Shown one piece after another: positions 44,686-53,921 of a stretch of 64,000 nt of DNA. Location: contig JBEKXU010000011.1 in NCBI GenBank assembly GCA_049511715.1, forward strand, positions 1-64,000, in the 5' to 3' direction. Made by a program: the position numbers and the translations under genes. Below the pieces are notes generated by a model that worked only from the letters and a program-made list of their open reading frames with translations, was not told the DNA's origin and ran no database searches. Numbering within the stretch: the first letter of the stretch is position 1; every line of letters begins with the position of its first letter. Origin of the DNA: JBEKHT01 sp049511715 (GTDB taxonomy: Bacteria > Chloroflexota > Anaerolineae > Anaerolineales > RBG-16-64-43).

Positions 44686-45783
44686 TTAATCCGGCTCTTG
44701 GGGGCACGGGCCATGCGGAAGGGGTTCTGGGCGCTCGCAACTACTTTCAACGATCACGTGCTGGCCAGAATCGGAGGCCTCGATGATGGCATGCATCAGA
44801 TCCAGAACATGATAGGCAAGGTCACCGCTGGCGCGGGGTTTTCGACTATGGATGAGCGCGCAAGCGAGGTCGGCAATGCCGATGCCGCGCCCGGCTTGGG
44901 GATTGCCTGATAATGGAATTTCCGACCAGTGGTCTTCCGCTGCCCGGCGGATACGGACAGGGCCGGTGAACTTATTCGGCCCCGGCATGATCAAGGTTCC
45001 TTCGGTGCCGAAGATCTCAATATTCGGCTGGCTTGAGTGCCAAATGTCGAAACTGGTGATGACCGAAGCCACCACGCCGGAGGAAAAATCGATCACACCC
45101 GCCACGTGGGTGGGTACTTCTACTTTGATCTGGGAACCGTAAAATGGCTGGGAAAGGATCTGGCGTTCAGGGAAAGAAATGTGTGCCGAGCTGGTAACCC
45201 TCCTGGCGGGGCCGAACAGGGATACAAGCGCGGTCAGCATGTAAGGACCAAGATCAAACACGGGGCCTGCCCCAGGTTTGTAGAAGAACTGGGGATTCGG
45301 GTGCCAGCTTTCCGGCCCGTGGGTGGCGAAAAAGGCTGTGGCAGCTACGGGGGAACCGATCCAACCAGCGTCGATCACCTCGCGGCATGTTTGCAGGCCG
45401 CCGCCAAGGAAAGTGTCTGGGGCACAACCGACCAGAACCCCTTTTTCCCGCGCGGCGTCGAGAATCCGCCGTCCATCTGTTCGCGTGAGGGCGAGCGGCT
45501 TTTCGCTATATGTGTTCTTGCCAGCGTTGATTATCTGGAGAGACACCTCGGCGTGGGCAGATGGGACGGTCAGGTTCACCACAATCTGAATTTGGCGGTC
45601 GGAAAGCAGTTCACCCAGGGTGACCGCTTGGAGATTGAACTCAGAAGCCCGGGCAGCAGCCTTGCCCATATCCACGTCCGTCAAGGACTTGACCTCCAGG
45701 ATGTCGAAGGTCTTCAGATTGTGGAGATACTGGTTGGACACATTGCCGCACCCGACAATACCGACTTTTACTGTGGCGGCCAT
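44686..45783 (-). CDS. Gfo/Idh/MocA-family oxidoreductase 2
   Basis: 365 residues. NAD(P)-binding motif GIVGCGNVS (8-16), EKP signature at 94-96, and a substrate domain with GPVFDLGPYMLTALVSLFG. It probably oxidises or reduces a sugar or cyclitol. No good ribosome-binding site precedes the ATG, which begins 15 bases after the small frame ending at 45799. This suggests translational coupling to that frame or a mis-set start. Confidence 0.86.
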   Translation of the reverse strand: MAATVKVGIVGCGNVSNQYLHNLKTFDILEVKSLTDVDMGKAAARASEFNLQAVTLGELLSDRQIQIVVNLTVPSAHAEVSLQIINAGKNTYSEKPLALTRTDGRRILDAAREKGVLVGCAPDTFLGGGLQTCREVIDAGWIGSPVAATAFFATHGPESWHPNPQFFYKPGAGPVFDLGPYMLTALVSLFGPARRVTSSAHISFPERQILSQPFYGSQIKVEVPTHVAGVIDFSSGVVASVITSFDIWHSSQPNIEIFGTEGTLIMPGPNKFTGPVRIRRAAEDHWSEIPLSGNPQAGRGIGIADLACALIHSRKPRASGDLAYHVLDLMHAIIEASDSGQHVIVESSCERPEPLPHGPCPQEPD

Positions 45784-45798
45784 AAGTTTATCGCGCGT

Positions 45799-46068
45799 TC
45801 ATGCCCCCAATCCTGCTCGTTGTCCCCTGATCTCTGCCCAATCGTAGAACCTGGTTGCAGCTCCCAGACAGCCACTGCGAAAGAGGTGCACCGGCCCGGA
45901 GCTTTCGAATTCATCGATTTCGAGCCAGTCACAAAGATCGCCACGTCGGAAATCCGGCATCTTTTCGATCAGTTGGTCAATCACTTCGGATGGGACTGAA
46001 TTCAAAAGACGATAAGCAGCAGGTGGATCCTTTTCGATCAATTGATCAGCTGCATCTTGCCAGTTCAT
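45799..46068 (-). CDS. Hypothetical 89-residue protein
   Basis: An 89-codon frame just upstream of the oxidoreductase, starting MNWQDAADQLIEKDPPAAYRLL. It has an amphipathic helical look and no motif I recognise. A G-rich stretch lies about 18 bases before the ATG, too far for a standard site. It could be a real small gene, or the end of something decayed in the region to its right. Confidence 0.3.
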   Translation of the reverse strand: MNWQDAADQLIEKDPPAAYRLLNSVPSEVIDQLIEKMPDFRRGDLCDWLEIDEFESSGPVHLFRSGCLGAATRFYDWAEIRGQRAGLGA

Positions 46069-46938
46069 TGTAATACACAGCTTACCCCCCCTCCCGTGTC
46101 GCTGAAGCGATGCAATTCGCGAGAGTCCCCGGCAACCAATCCAGCCGAAAGGCCTCGTTCTTCCAAGACTTGAGAGACTCCCAGTGCTACGGTCAGACCT
46201 GCCTTGGCGAAGCCCATCTGGGAAGATCTCTTTTCTCCGCTCTTTCTGCGCTGGTATTGGAAATGGTCACCGCAGATGCTGGCGATGTGAGACAAGAACA
46301 ACACTGGCCGCATTCCGACACGCTGGCGAATCTTCTTGCATGTTTCACACCGGGCAATTATCTCGTCCCCCAGGTGTTTCCGCGGCGTTCATGGGAGCAT
46401 GTTCCACGAGAAGTGTCTCCAGGGTCGGCAATTTGGCCCGAGTTATCGGCCTCCCAAGCGAACACCCTACCGTGCGATGCAATTCTCGCAGGCCTGGAGG
46501 ATGATCTCCGCCAAGTTCTTATCGTTGTGGATTGGGTCCGCCGGGAGGCTCATCCATGTTTCGGCCCCACCCGATTCCTAGGCCACTCTTAGAAAACGGG
46601 CAGAGGGCATTCCGGTACGAGTCGGATGAAGGTTCGTCGGGAAAGCGGAACCCGGTTCTTATCCTCATCCGTCTCGTGAATTGCATTGTCCGCGAGGCGC
46701 AAAGGGCGGAACTGTTCTTCGGGGCGGGCGACTGTCTACTCTCGATTGGGAGGGATCCCAAGTGCCGCCCAAAGCTCCATTCTCTGTATCTGGACCAACT
46801 TGTAGGCGCGTTGGGTTGTTTAGCTGAGACCAGATTCGGGTCTGCCAATTACTCTCGTGGGAACAGGCTTCTTTGCTGCCTGGCGGCTTCGCTATGCTTG
46901 CTATGACGGAGCCCGAGCCATTCCTGCCCACACTTATT
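46069..46938. other. Region with possible degraded coding remnants
   Basis: About 870 bases without an intact gene. On the minus strand, short protein-like stretches in different frames (for example around 46490-46560 and 46610-46720) are separated by stops and frame changes, as expected of a decaying gene. I could not identify the family. Confidence 0.35.
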
Positions 46939-47916
46939 TCATTGGCCGATCCGTTCCTTGTTTACAACGTTGGGCGGGACCTCCCCGCGGAATGCCGCGA
47001 TGATGCTTTCCGCAATCATGTCTCCAGAGAAGAGAAGGGCATCGCGAGAATAGCCCGCCATGTGAGGGGTTAGGACGACATTCGCCAACTCGAGCAGGGG
47101 GAAATCCTTCGGGGGGGGTTCCTTGGAAAAGACATCAATTGCCGCGCCCGCAATCCTTTTCTCCTTCAGGGCGCGGTATAAGGCTTGTTCATCAACGAGG
47201 TCTCCTCGGGAGGTATTGATCAAGAGGGCATCCGGTTTCATGAGCGCCAGGGTTCCGTCATTGACGATGTGTCGAGTCGTCTCGTCCAAGGGTGCGTGAA
47301 GGGTGACAATATCGCAGGTCTTGAACAGAGTTTCCAAATCTACGAGATGGACTCCGTTCTGCTCACAGAAGGCAGCATCGGCTGCTGGGTCACAGGCATA
47401 GACCTCCATTTCAAAGCCTTTGGATCTCCGGACGACATTCTTGCCAATCCTGCCAAGACCGAGAATGCCTAGTTTCTTATGCCAGACATCCGATCCGATG
47501 ATCCTTTCCCATTGTCCTCTGCGAATTGAGGCATCGCCTTTGTGGATATTTCTGGCTAATACCAAAATCAGAGCGAAGGTGCTGTCTGCGACAGTCCGCT
47601 CAACAGCCCCGGGGGTATAGGTAACATAGATATGTCGCTCGGTTGCCGCCTTGAGGTCGATATTGTCATAGCCGACGCCATTTTTGGCGATGATCTTTAG
47701 ATTCGTTCCTTTGTTTATGACCGCCGCGGTCATCGGATCCGCGCCTACAATAATGCCGTCATACCCCTCGATCAAGGACAATAGTTCGGTTTCGGTGAAT
47801 TGCTGACCCTTGCTGTTGACGTCGATTTGTATCCCGGCCGCCCTCAGTTTGTCCCCGGGTTCCTCTTGGAGAGACAGTTTGCAAAAGGAAAGGGAGGCTG
47901 CTAGTACTCTTGCCAT
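46939..47916 (-). CDS. D-isomer-specific 2-hydroxyacid dehydrogenase
   Basis: 325 residues. NAD motif GILGLGRIG (150-158) and the catalytic triad Arg237 (NTSRGDLVDE), Glu266 and His285 (TPHMAG) are present. It resembles phosphoglycerate dehydrogenase and glyoxylate/hydroxypyruvate reductases but lacks a C-terminal ACT domain, so hydroxypyruvate or another 2-keto acid is more likely. AAGGGAG precedes the ATG. Base composition here is visibly less GC-rich than in the sugar operons. Confidence 0.88.
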   Translation of the reverse strand: MARVLAASLSFCKLSLQEEPGDKLRAAGIQIDVNSKGQQFTETELLSLIEGYDGIIVGADPMTAAVINKGTNLKIIAKNGVGYDNIDLKAATERHIYVTYTPGAVERTVADSTFALILVLARNIHKGDASIRRGQWERIIGSDVWHKKLGILGLGRIGKNVVRRSKGFEMEVYACDPAADAAFCEQNGVHLVDLETLFKTCDIVTLHAPLDETTRHIVNDGTLALMKPDALLINTSRGDLVDEQALYRALKEKRIAGAAIDVFSKEPPPKDFPLLELANVVLTPHMAGYSRDALLFSGDMIAESIIAAFRGEVPPNVVNKERIGQ

Positions 47917-48199
47917 GATCTTTCGATTCTCCCTTCAGAGAGGTTGAAGCATCGCCTTGCCGCGTCGATTCCCGTGGATCGCGGAGGGAATCGGCAAGGG
48001 GAGCACCTTTGGACAAGGATCAGGCGCCAACCAAAGGCCGTCGAGAGGAGATCCTTGGCATGATACACCAGACTTCAGAACATTCCTGATTCGCTCCATC
48101 CAAAATCGTCATGGCAGGCTCTCTGCCGTCCCTGCCCATCCATCGCGGCAATCCGCGCCTTATTGAATTCATTGCTGTTTTCGCCCTGGAAGAACCTGC

Positions 48200-49120
48200 T
48201 CAACTCAGGGCTAGGCCAAACACCCTTCGCGGATTGTCTACCAGAATGTGTTGAAATTCCTGCTCCTTGACCCCGTTCTGGAGCATGTTATTCTTGAATT
48301 CCCGCAGGACATAGCCTAGCCCGGGTTTTCCTCCAAAAGACTTCAAGTACGACTTCTTCCCCATATCCCCCGACAACATGATATGGTCGATAAAGCCGCT
48401 GGCGATCACGTCTTTGATCAAGCCAATCTTAACGATGTCCTTCAGGGTCATGTCTCGCCCGATATGATCGATCCCTACGTTGAATCCCAGGGAGCAAATC
48501 TTCTTCAGATATTCTGCGTCGTTGGGGATATCCACATGACCGAGAACCACTTTCTCGGGTTGGACTCCAAGTCTTACGAACAAGTCGGCCTGGTCGATGG
48601 CCATGGTCCCCTGATCGCAATGTGAGCTGATCGGGAGAGAAGTCTCCTTTTGCACAAATGCGGCAATTTCAATCGCTCTTCTTTCTGTGCTTGAGATGGT
48701 CTTATAACTCGTTCCGATCTTGATCACCCCGGGTCTTATGCCGGTGTTGGCAACACCCCGGTTGATTTCAGCCATTAGAAGATCGATGATTTCCCGATTG
48801 CTTTTTGTTTGGAACCAAGCGGGGATAAATTCTTCCTTATGGAAACCGGTGGCGCAAATCACCTGGATTCCGGTGGCCCTGGATATTTCGCGATAGGCCG
48901 TCACATTCCTGCCAAAATTGAGGGGGGTCATTTCAACAATCGTCTCTCCCCCCGCAGCGCGAAATAGGGCCGCCTCCTGAATGATCTTGTGCATGTTCGT
49001 GAGGACACTGTCCTGGTACAGCTCGGGATGACCGGGGTTGGTGAACAAGTGTTCGTGGCTAAGGGTAATCCCTAGTTGTTGCGCGGGGATTTGACCCAAG
49101 ACGGTATTCACAACAATCAT
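48200..49120 (-). CDS. Phosphotriesterase-family metal-dependent hydrolase
   Basis: 306 residues of the PTE branch of the amidohydrolase superfamily. Metal ligands His22 and His24 (SHEH), bridging Lys134 (IKIGTS), His167 (SHCDQG), His195 (GHVD) and Asp252 (LSGDMG) are all in place. Natural substrates of such enzymes include lactones and phosphorylated sugar lactones. Just downstream of the aldolase gene, a sugar-lactonase role would fit. GC content is lower than in the main island. Confidence 0.88.
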   Translation of the reverse strand: MIVVNTVLGQIPAQQLGITLSHEHLFTNPGHPELYQDSVLTNMHKIIQEAALFRAAGGETIVEMTPLNFGRNVTAYREISRATGIQVICATGFHKEEFIPAWFQTKSNREIIDLLMAEINRGVANTGIRPGVIKIGTSYKTISSTERRAIEIAAFVQKETSLPISSHCDQGTMAIDQADLFVRLGVQPEKVVLGHVDIPNDAEYLKKICSLGFNVGIDHIGRDMTLKDIVKIGLIKDVIASGFIDHIMLSGDMGKKSYLKSFGGKPGLGYVLREFKNNMLQNGVKEQEFQHILVDNPRRVFGLALS

Positions 49121-49141
49121 AGCCGACCAGCTCGCAGGCTC

Positions 49142-49906
49142 TTACTTGCTCAATCCATCGGCGATGAATTTCTGCGCTCCGCTTCTCATCAGGGAATACG
49201 CGTTGACAAATGTGATGCTAATGCCTTGCGCAAGCAGTTTCTTGGGCGACTCGCCGTCTCGGGCAACGACGCCGATTGGCTTACCCATCTTGAGACCGAG
49301 GTTCAAGACCTTGTCAAATGCCGCCTTGACCATCGGGTGATTGACCTGACCGAATAGACCCAGCGACGTGGATAGATCCGAAGTGCCAATAAAGAAAGCA
49401 TCAACTCCCTCCGCAGACAGGATTTCCTCCGCATGGTCTATTGCCTCTCTTGATTCGATCAAAGCAATTACCATTATTTCGCGGTTGGCATCCTGGATGT
49501 ATTCTGGGGTTGGTTTACCAAGACCATAATCTGCGGCCCGAGAGGAGGCCAGACCCCGGACGCCCATCGGCGGGAACTTTGCGGCGCGAACGGCCGCTTC
49601 CGCTTCCTCTTTGCTGTTGATCTCGGGGATAATGATCCCCATAGCGCCGATATCCAGATAGCGGAGGATTGTCTTGGGGCTATTCTCAGGTGTTCGGATA
49701 AAGGGGACAAGATGGCGCACCTCTGCGGCTCGAACCAACTCCTCGCATTCTCTGACGGAGAGGGGGCCATGTTCTGCGTCAATGAACACGAAATGAAAGC
49801 CGCATAGCCCGGCTATCTCGACCAGAGATGGGAATGGGCCGTTGATAAGACATCCTAACACTGGCTGTCTGTTCCGGAGCATGTCCTTAATCGGATTCTT
49901 GTACAT
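49142..49906 (-). CDS. HpcH/HpaI-family aldolase
   Basis: 254 residues of the class II pyruvate aldolase family. FIDAEHGP (41-48) carries the base, metal-site residues occur in IIPEINSKEEAEAAV, and a late FIGTSDLSTSLG is typical. The family splits 2-keto-3-deoxy sugar acids into pyruvate and an aldehyde (GarL, HpaI). Start ATG 49906 marks the family N-terminus; the frame extends 66 codons upstream but crosses the candidate operator. It lies 21 bases before the phosphotriesterase-like gene, forming a lactone-to-aldol pair. Confidence 0.87.
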   Translation of the reverse strand: MYKNPIKDMLRNRQPVLGCLINGPFPSLVEIAGLCGFHFVFIDAEHGPLSVRECEELVRAAEVRHLVPFIRTPENSPKTILRYLDIGAMGIIIPEINSKEEAEAAVRAAKFPPMGVRGLASSRAADYGLGKPTPEYIQDANREIMVIALIESREAIDHAEEILSAEGVDAFFIGTSDLSTSLGLFGQVNHPMVKAAFDKVLNLGLKMGKPIGVVARDGESPKKLLAQGISITFVNAYSLMRSGAQKFIADGLSK

Positions 49907-51274
49907 GGGAGCGACTCTTTTCTTTGGGAAAGCGTTAGGGTTGATGGGAAGACATGAGTTCTCAGAGGTCCGCGCAAACGAGTCGGAGGGAATCCAAACT
50001 GAACGCGAGATCGCTGTTTCGAATTTGAAACACCGATGCGCATATTGTATCTCCAAAATGACGGATGACCTGGTCCCGGAGATTGGGTTCAGATCGCGAG
50101 TCACTAACTCTCTGGATGAAGAAGTGTCGGCACGAGAGACAGGGCAACATGGGAAGGCTGCGGTTTTCTTCGATAGGAAGCATCAAGAACCTGCGGGAAG
50201 CCGAGTGGCACTTGTGCAAGGGCCAGTCGGTTGGCCAGGGAGCGGAGTTCGCTCGCCATTGGTGAGCAAGCCTGCCAGCGCTGGGGCAAGGAGTACGGTG
50301 GCCTGCACATCGACCAAGCTCGCGTCTCATGGCCTATGAGCGGGAGAACAGGGGCGGAGGGGCCGGGAGGCGGATCCTGCGGGGACAACGCCATGGAGCC
50401 GGAGAAAAAAGCAGGGAACCCCCGACCGCCAGCAGGGCGGGCTGAGCAACCCGCCAAGAGAGCGGCAACCGCCAGATCACAGGCAAGGGGCCAAGGGGGG
50501 GTTGGAAAGCTGTGCTTGCCGGACGTTCGCCTCGGTCTGTCGAGGCAGAGCAATCTTGACTGCAGCGACTCCGGCAAGGGCTATCTTTAAGTTGCGGGAT
50601 CGCGAGAAGTCGAAATGCTGGTGCGTTTGGCCCGCGTGGTCGGCATCGCGCCGATCATGACGCTTGAGATCCCAGCCACCATCGCCCGTTTGGAGGCCGT
50701 TTGATAGCGGGCAGCGCTGAGACTGCCCTGGGAGCGTTCCGGAGGCAAGAGTCGGAACTCACGGCCGTCCAACGGGCAGAGCCGATGCGGGCCTCAGATG
50801 TCATCCTGGCATCGGGGTAGGACGTTTGCCAGCACGTTGCCGTCCACCCGGCGTGCGCCCTCCCCTGGCAATGTGCCTTGAAGATGTCTGTGACGCTGGC
50901 CGCTTGCGACAAGGACCTTCGGGGGGGCGCAACGAGTTCGACTGGACGGGCTCCCAGTGCGGTGTGGCCCAGACACCAGGGTAAGCGCAACACAGCCTCT
51001 GGCTGGCTGATTGGGGAATAGGAAGCGCACCATGGCCAAGATGGTCGCAAGGCGGTTCGACATCAGCACAGAGTTGTGGCAAGATACCTGGGAGCAATCC
51101 TTCGTGTAGCCTTCTGAGTGTGGTTAGGGCGGACTGAACCTGTGGTAGGCGAAAACCCAATCCGAGCCTGTTCAGGGAGTTCCTGTTGATGGCCTGTCCA
51201 AGTCCATCAGGAGAGTTTATTGCCCGTCGAACCCAAGTCTATTGAAGGGGGCTCGGTACTTGGCCAGCACAGGT
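49907..51274. other. Long gap without supported gene
   Basis: About 1.37 kb. The left part holds the leader and candidate operator of the aldolase gene. The rest has short overlapping frames on both strands, such as 50231-50590, with no recognisable product. Decayed mobile or coding DNA is possible but unproven. Confidence 0.4.
50015..50032. promoter_or_regulatory. Candidate operator upstream of the HpaI/PTE genes
   Basis: TGTTTCGAATTTGAAACA is an 18-base inverted repeat with eight of nine pairs matched. On the minus strand it lies about 12 bases downstream of a -10-like TACAAT (plus strand 50044-50049), although no good -35 was found. Its TGTTTC and GAAACA halves resemble sites of sugar-acid regulators. 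The position fits repression of the aldolase transcript. Confidence 0.4.
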
Positions 51275-52231
51275 TCATCCCGCCTCGGCCAGGATGGCAT
51301 CGCCTAGTTCCTCGTCGACGAAGAGATCGGTGAGGAGACCTGTGCGCAAGACAGCGAGAATCGCCCTCTGCTTTTGCAAGCCGGTGGCCACGGCAACCAC
51401 GCACTTTGCCTTTCGGAGCTGCTCTGGGCTGATCCCGAGCAGCCAGGCATAGGGGCTGCTCTCGAGGCAGTCGCCCTGGGAGGTGAAGTAGCGGGCGCAG
51501 ATATCGCCGACGGCGCCTTGCTCCTGATATCGGGCGGCATTCTTTTCGCCGATGTAGACAATCTGGCCTGGGGCAGGGGGCAGGGCCCCGATTCCCACGC
51601 AAGCGACCTCCAGCCGATCCCACCTGTCCGCCACCTCCCGAACCCCCTTATCCCTCAGAAGTGCATCGCGCAGCTTTCGCGAGTCGACAAGCATCGGGGC
51701 AAGAAGAAAGAATGCATCCCCGGAGAACGAGCGCGCTGCCCGCAGGATAATCTCATTCAGCTCGGTGTACGAGCCGGTGTAGCTGCTTTCCCCGATCAGA
51801 GGCACCACCTCGATCCGGCGGGGCTTGCTTGGGGCCAACAGACCCACCACCTCCATCACCGCCCGGCCCCAACCAAAGCCGAGCACGTCCCCGTCGTGGA
51901 GCTGGTCATCCAGGAAGCGGGCCACGGCGCTGCCCACGGCACGGCGGGTCAGTTCAGGCGAAGTATGCGACCCGGGCACGGGGCAGATCCGCGTGGGTCG
52001 GCTTGCCTTGCCGAGGCGAACAGTCAGCGGCTCGTACCGCTCCGCCGGGTCTCGCACCTCGATGCGCACGATCCCTTGCTGGCGCGCCATCTTGAGATAC
52101 AGAGCAATGAGGGAGCGCGAGACCCCGATCTGGTCGGCAATCTGCTGTTGTGAGCAGTTCTCCTCATAATAGAGCCTTGCCACTTGAACGAGAGTCGTTG
52201 TCAACCTGCTGCTCCCTTGCATCTTGGCCAC
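51275..52231 (-). CDS. SorC/DeoR-type transcriptional regulator
   Basis: 318 residues. The N-terminal helix-turn-helix (about 15-48) contains VARLYYEENCSQQQIADQIG and VSRSLIALYLKMAR. A sugar-phosphate-binding SorC domain follows (GDVLGFGWGRAVMEVV; later VVAVATGLQKQRAILAVLRTG). Family members sense phosphorylated sugars and control their own operons. A GTG start is used here; ATG 52222 would be three residues shorter. It is the last gene of the nine-gene minus-strand operon. Confidence 0.88.
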   Translation of the reverse strand: MAKMQGSSRLTTTLVQVARLYYEENCSQQQIADQIGVSRSLIALYLKMARQQGIVRIEVRDPAERYEPLTVRLGKASRPTRICPVPGSHTSPELTRRAVGSAVARFLDDQLHDGDVLGFGWGRAVMEVVGLLAPSKPRRIEVVPLIGESSYTGSYTELNEIILRAARSFSGDAFFLLAPMLVDSRKLRDALLRDKGVREVADRWDRLEVACVGIGALPPAPGQIVYIGEKNAARYQEQGAVGDICARYFTSQGDCLESSPYAWLLGISPEQLRKAKCVVAVATGLQKQRAILAVLRTGLLTDLFVDEELGDAILAEAG

Positions 52232-52265
52232 CCCGCCTAGAGATCACGCGAAAGAGACCTTCAGG

Positions 52266-53297
52266 TCATGACGGCAGCAGGCCGTGCTGCAAGAAAACAC
52301 CGGCCGCCGCGCCGAAAAGTGCCGAGTTGGGGAAGGTTTCACCCGCAATGCGCAGGTCACGCCTGGCCTCCACGGTCATCAGGTAGTCGCGCGTCCGGGC
52401 CTCGATGCGCTGCAGGAAGCTCGGGGTCGAGCGCATTACTCCTCCGCCCAGGACGACCAGCTCGAGGTCGAGGGTGTTGACTAAGCTGGCGATGCTGATC
52501 GCGATCAGGCGAATCACGCTGTCCAGGATCTCGTGGGCAGCCGGGTCACCGGCGGCCTCCGCTTGGAACACCATTTCGCAGGTGACCTTGCCGTTGGGGG
52601 CGAGCCCTCGCAGAGCGGGGCTGCGGCCCTCGTCCAGCGCCTTCTGGCCGGCGCGGGCAATGGCGGGGCCGGAAACGAAAGTCTCCACGCATCCACGCCG
52701 GCCGCATCCGCAGGGGAAGCCATTGATCTCGTCGAGGGTGTTGTGGCCAAAGTTCCCAGCGAAGTCATGCGCGCCCCCGTAGAGTTTCCCCTCCAAGAAG
52801 AGATAGGCCCCATATCCGGTCCCGACGGTCACCCAGGCGAAATGCTTGGCGCCCCGGCCCGCACCCCAGGTCGCCTCAGCCAGGGCGGCCATACGCACGT
52901 CGGTCGCCGGACTCACCCCTAGCCCGAGGTGGCTCCTGACCATCGCCCCAAAGGGGACATTGCGCCAGTGCAAGTTGGCGACGAGGACGGCCTCGCCGGA
53001 CATCATGTCTATGTTCCCGCATACGCTCAGGCCAATCGTGGGGACAAAGCCTCGCGTCGCCTTTGCCTCGTCGGCGAAGGGCTTCAGGATGCGGAGGATT
53101 TCTTCTGGGTCCGCTACCCCGGCCTGGTCAAAGGGCACTCGACGAATCTCCATCTGGCCAAGGAGCTGGCCCTGGGTGTTGATCTTGCCGATTGCGATCT
53201 TGCTCCCGCCGATGTCCACAGCCAGGACGAACGGGCTCTCGCTTTGATCTTGGCCTGGTTTCTGAGTTGAAGGGTGCCTCGCGGAAGTTTCAGTCAC
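52266..53297 (-). CDS. ROK-family sugar kinase
   Basis: 343 residues. ATP-binding VDIGGSK (27-33) and the ROK zinc motif GHNTLDEINGFPCGCGRRGC are present, which favours a catalytic kinase over a repressor; no DNA-binding domain is attached. Glucose, mannose, fructose, allose or N-acetyl sugars are typical substrates. GTG start with AAGGAGGG. It lies 30 bases after the cupin isomerase, suggesting kinase and isomerase act in sequence. Confidence 0.88.
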   Translation of the reverse strand: MTETSARHPSTQKPGQDQSESPFVLAVDIGGSKIAIGKINTQGQLLGQMEIRRVPFDQAGVADPEEILRILKPFADEAKATRGFVPTIGLSVCGNIDMMSGEAVLVANLHWRNVPFGAMVRSHLGLGVSPATDVRMAALAEATWGAGRGAKHFAWVTVGTGYGAYLFLEGKLYGGAHDFAGNFGHNTLDEINGFPCGCGRRGCVETFVSGPAIARAGQKALDEGRSPALRGLAPNGKVTCEMVFQAEAAGDPAAHEILDSVIRLIAISIASLVNTLDLELVVLGGGVMRSTPSFLQRIEARTRDYLMTVEARRDLRIAGETFPNSALFGAAAGVFLQHGLLPS

Positions 53298-53327
53298 GCG
53301 ACCCTCCTTCGGGAAGAGGAACTGGCT

Positions 53328-53909
53328 TTACCGCCGGGGATTGTCAACGAGCGCCGGATGACCATCGCGCTCCACGACAATCTGCGAAAAGCCTCTTCGT
53401 TCAACGAGATCGTAGTCATGACCGGCGCTGAGGTGGTAGGAGGCGACGAAAACGAGGAGCCCGCTCCCGGTGTTGACCACCCGGTGAGCGTACTGCGGAG
53501 GGATATGAGTGATCACTCCTGGTTTCCACGCCGCCGCCTGGAAGTCGCCCTCGGCCGTCTCCATCAGCAAATAGCCTTCTCCGTTCACGCAATAGTAGAT
53601 CTCCGGCTGGTCCTCCCGCTCGTGGAAGTGCCCCTTGGTCATGTGGTACTCATCACCGACTTTGCCCGGGAGGAGGCGAGTGACCCCGAGGGCCATGTCG
53701 GAGCGACTGGTCAGGAAGGGATGATAGCGGATCTCATAGACCAGGCGGTCGCCCGAGGAGATGATCCGCTGAGCCGCTTCGCGGTCAGAAAACATCTTCA
53801 GGAGGTCGCTGACCCGCCTCTGGGTCACCTCGGGACAGGGCTCAAAAATCCCGCTCTGGATGTCGAGCGTGACGCTGACCGGTGTGTTGCAGATCTCAGT
53901 TGTCTTCAT
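53328..53909 (-). CDS. Cupin-type glucose-6-phosphate isomerase
   Basis: 193 residues. The motif EYHMTKGHFHEREDQPE carries His94, His96 and Glu103, and His142 completes the metal site. The spacing matches archaeal cupin phosphoglucose isomerases. It interconverts glucose 6-phosphate and fructose 6-phosphate using a bound metal, and is unrelated to the usual bacterial Pgi. It lies between E2 and the ROK kinase in the minus-strand operon. Activity on another aldose/ketose phosphate is possible. Confidence 0.88.
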   Translation of the reverse strand: MKTTEICNTPVSVTLDIQSGIFEPCPEVTQRRVSDLLKMFSDREAAQRIISSGDRLVYEIRYHPFLTSRSDMALGVTRLLPGKVGDEYHMTKGHFHEREDQPEIYYCVNGEGYLLMETAEGDFQAAAWKPGVITHIPPQYAHRVVNTGSGLLVFVASYHLSAGHDYDLVERRGFSQIVVERDGHPALVDNPRR

Positions 53910-53921
53910 TGTTCCTCCGCT

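Noticed and set aside
50231..50590. A 119-codon plus-strand frame in the gap before the SorC regulator
   Set aside because: Low-complexity Gly/Ala/Arg composition, no start signal, and an equally open antisense frame.
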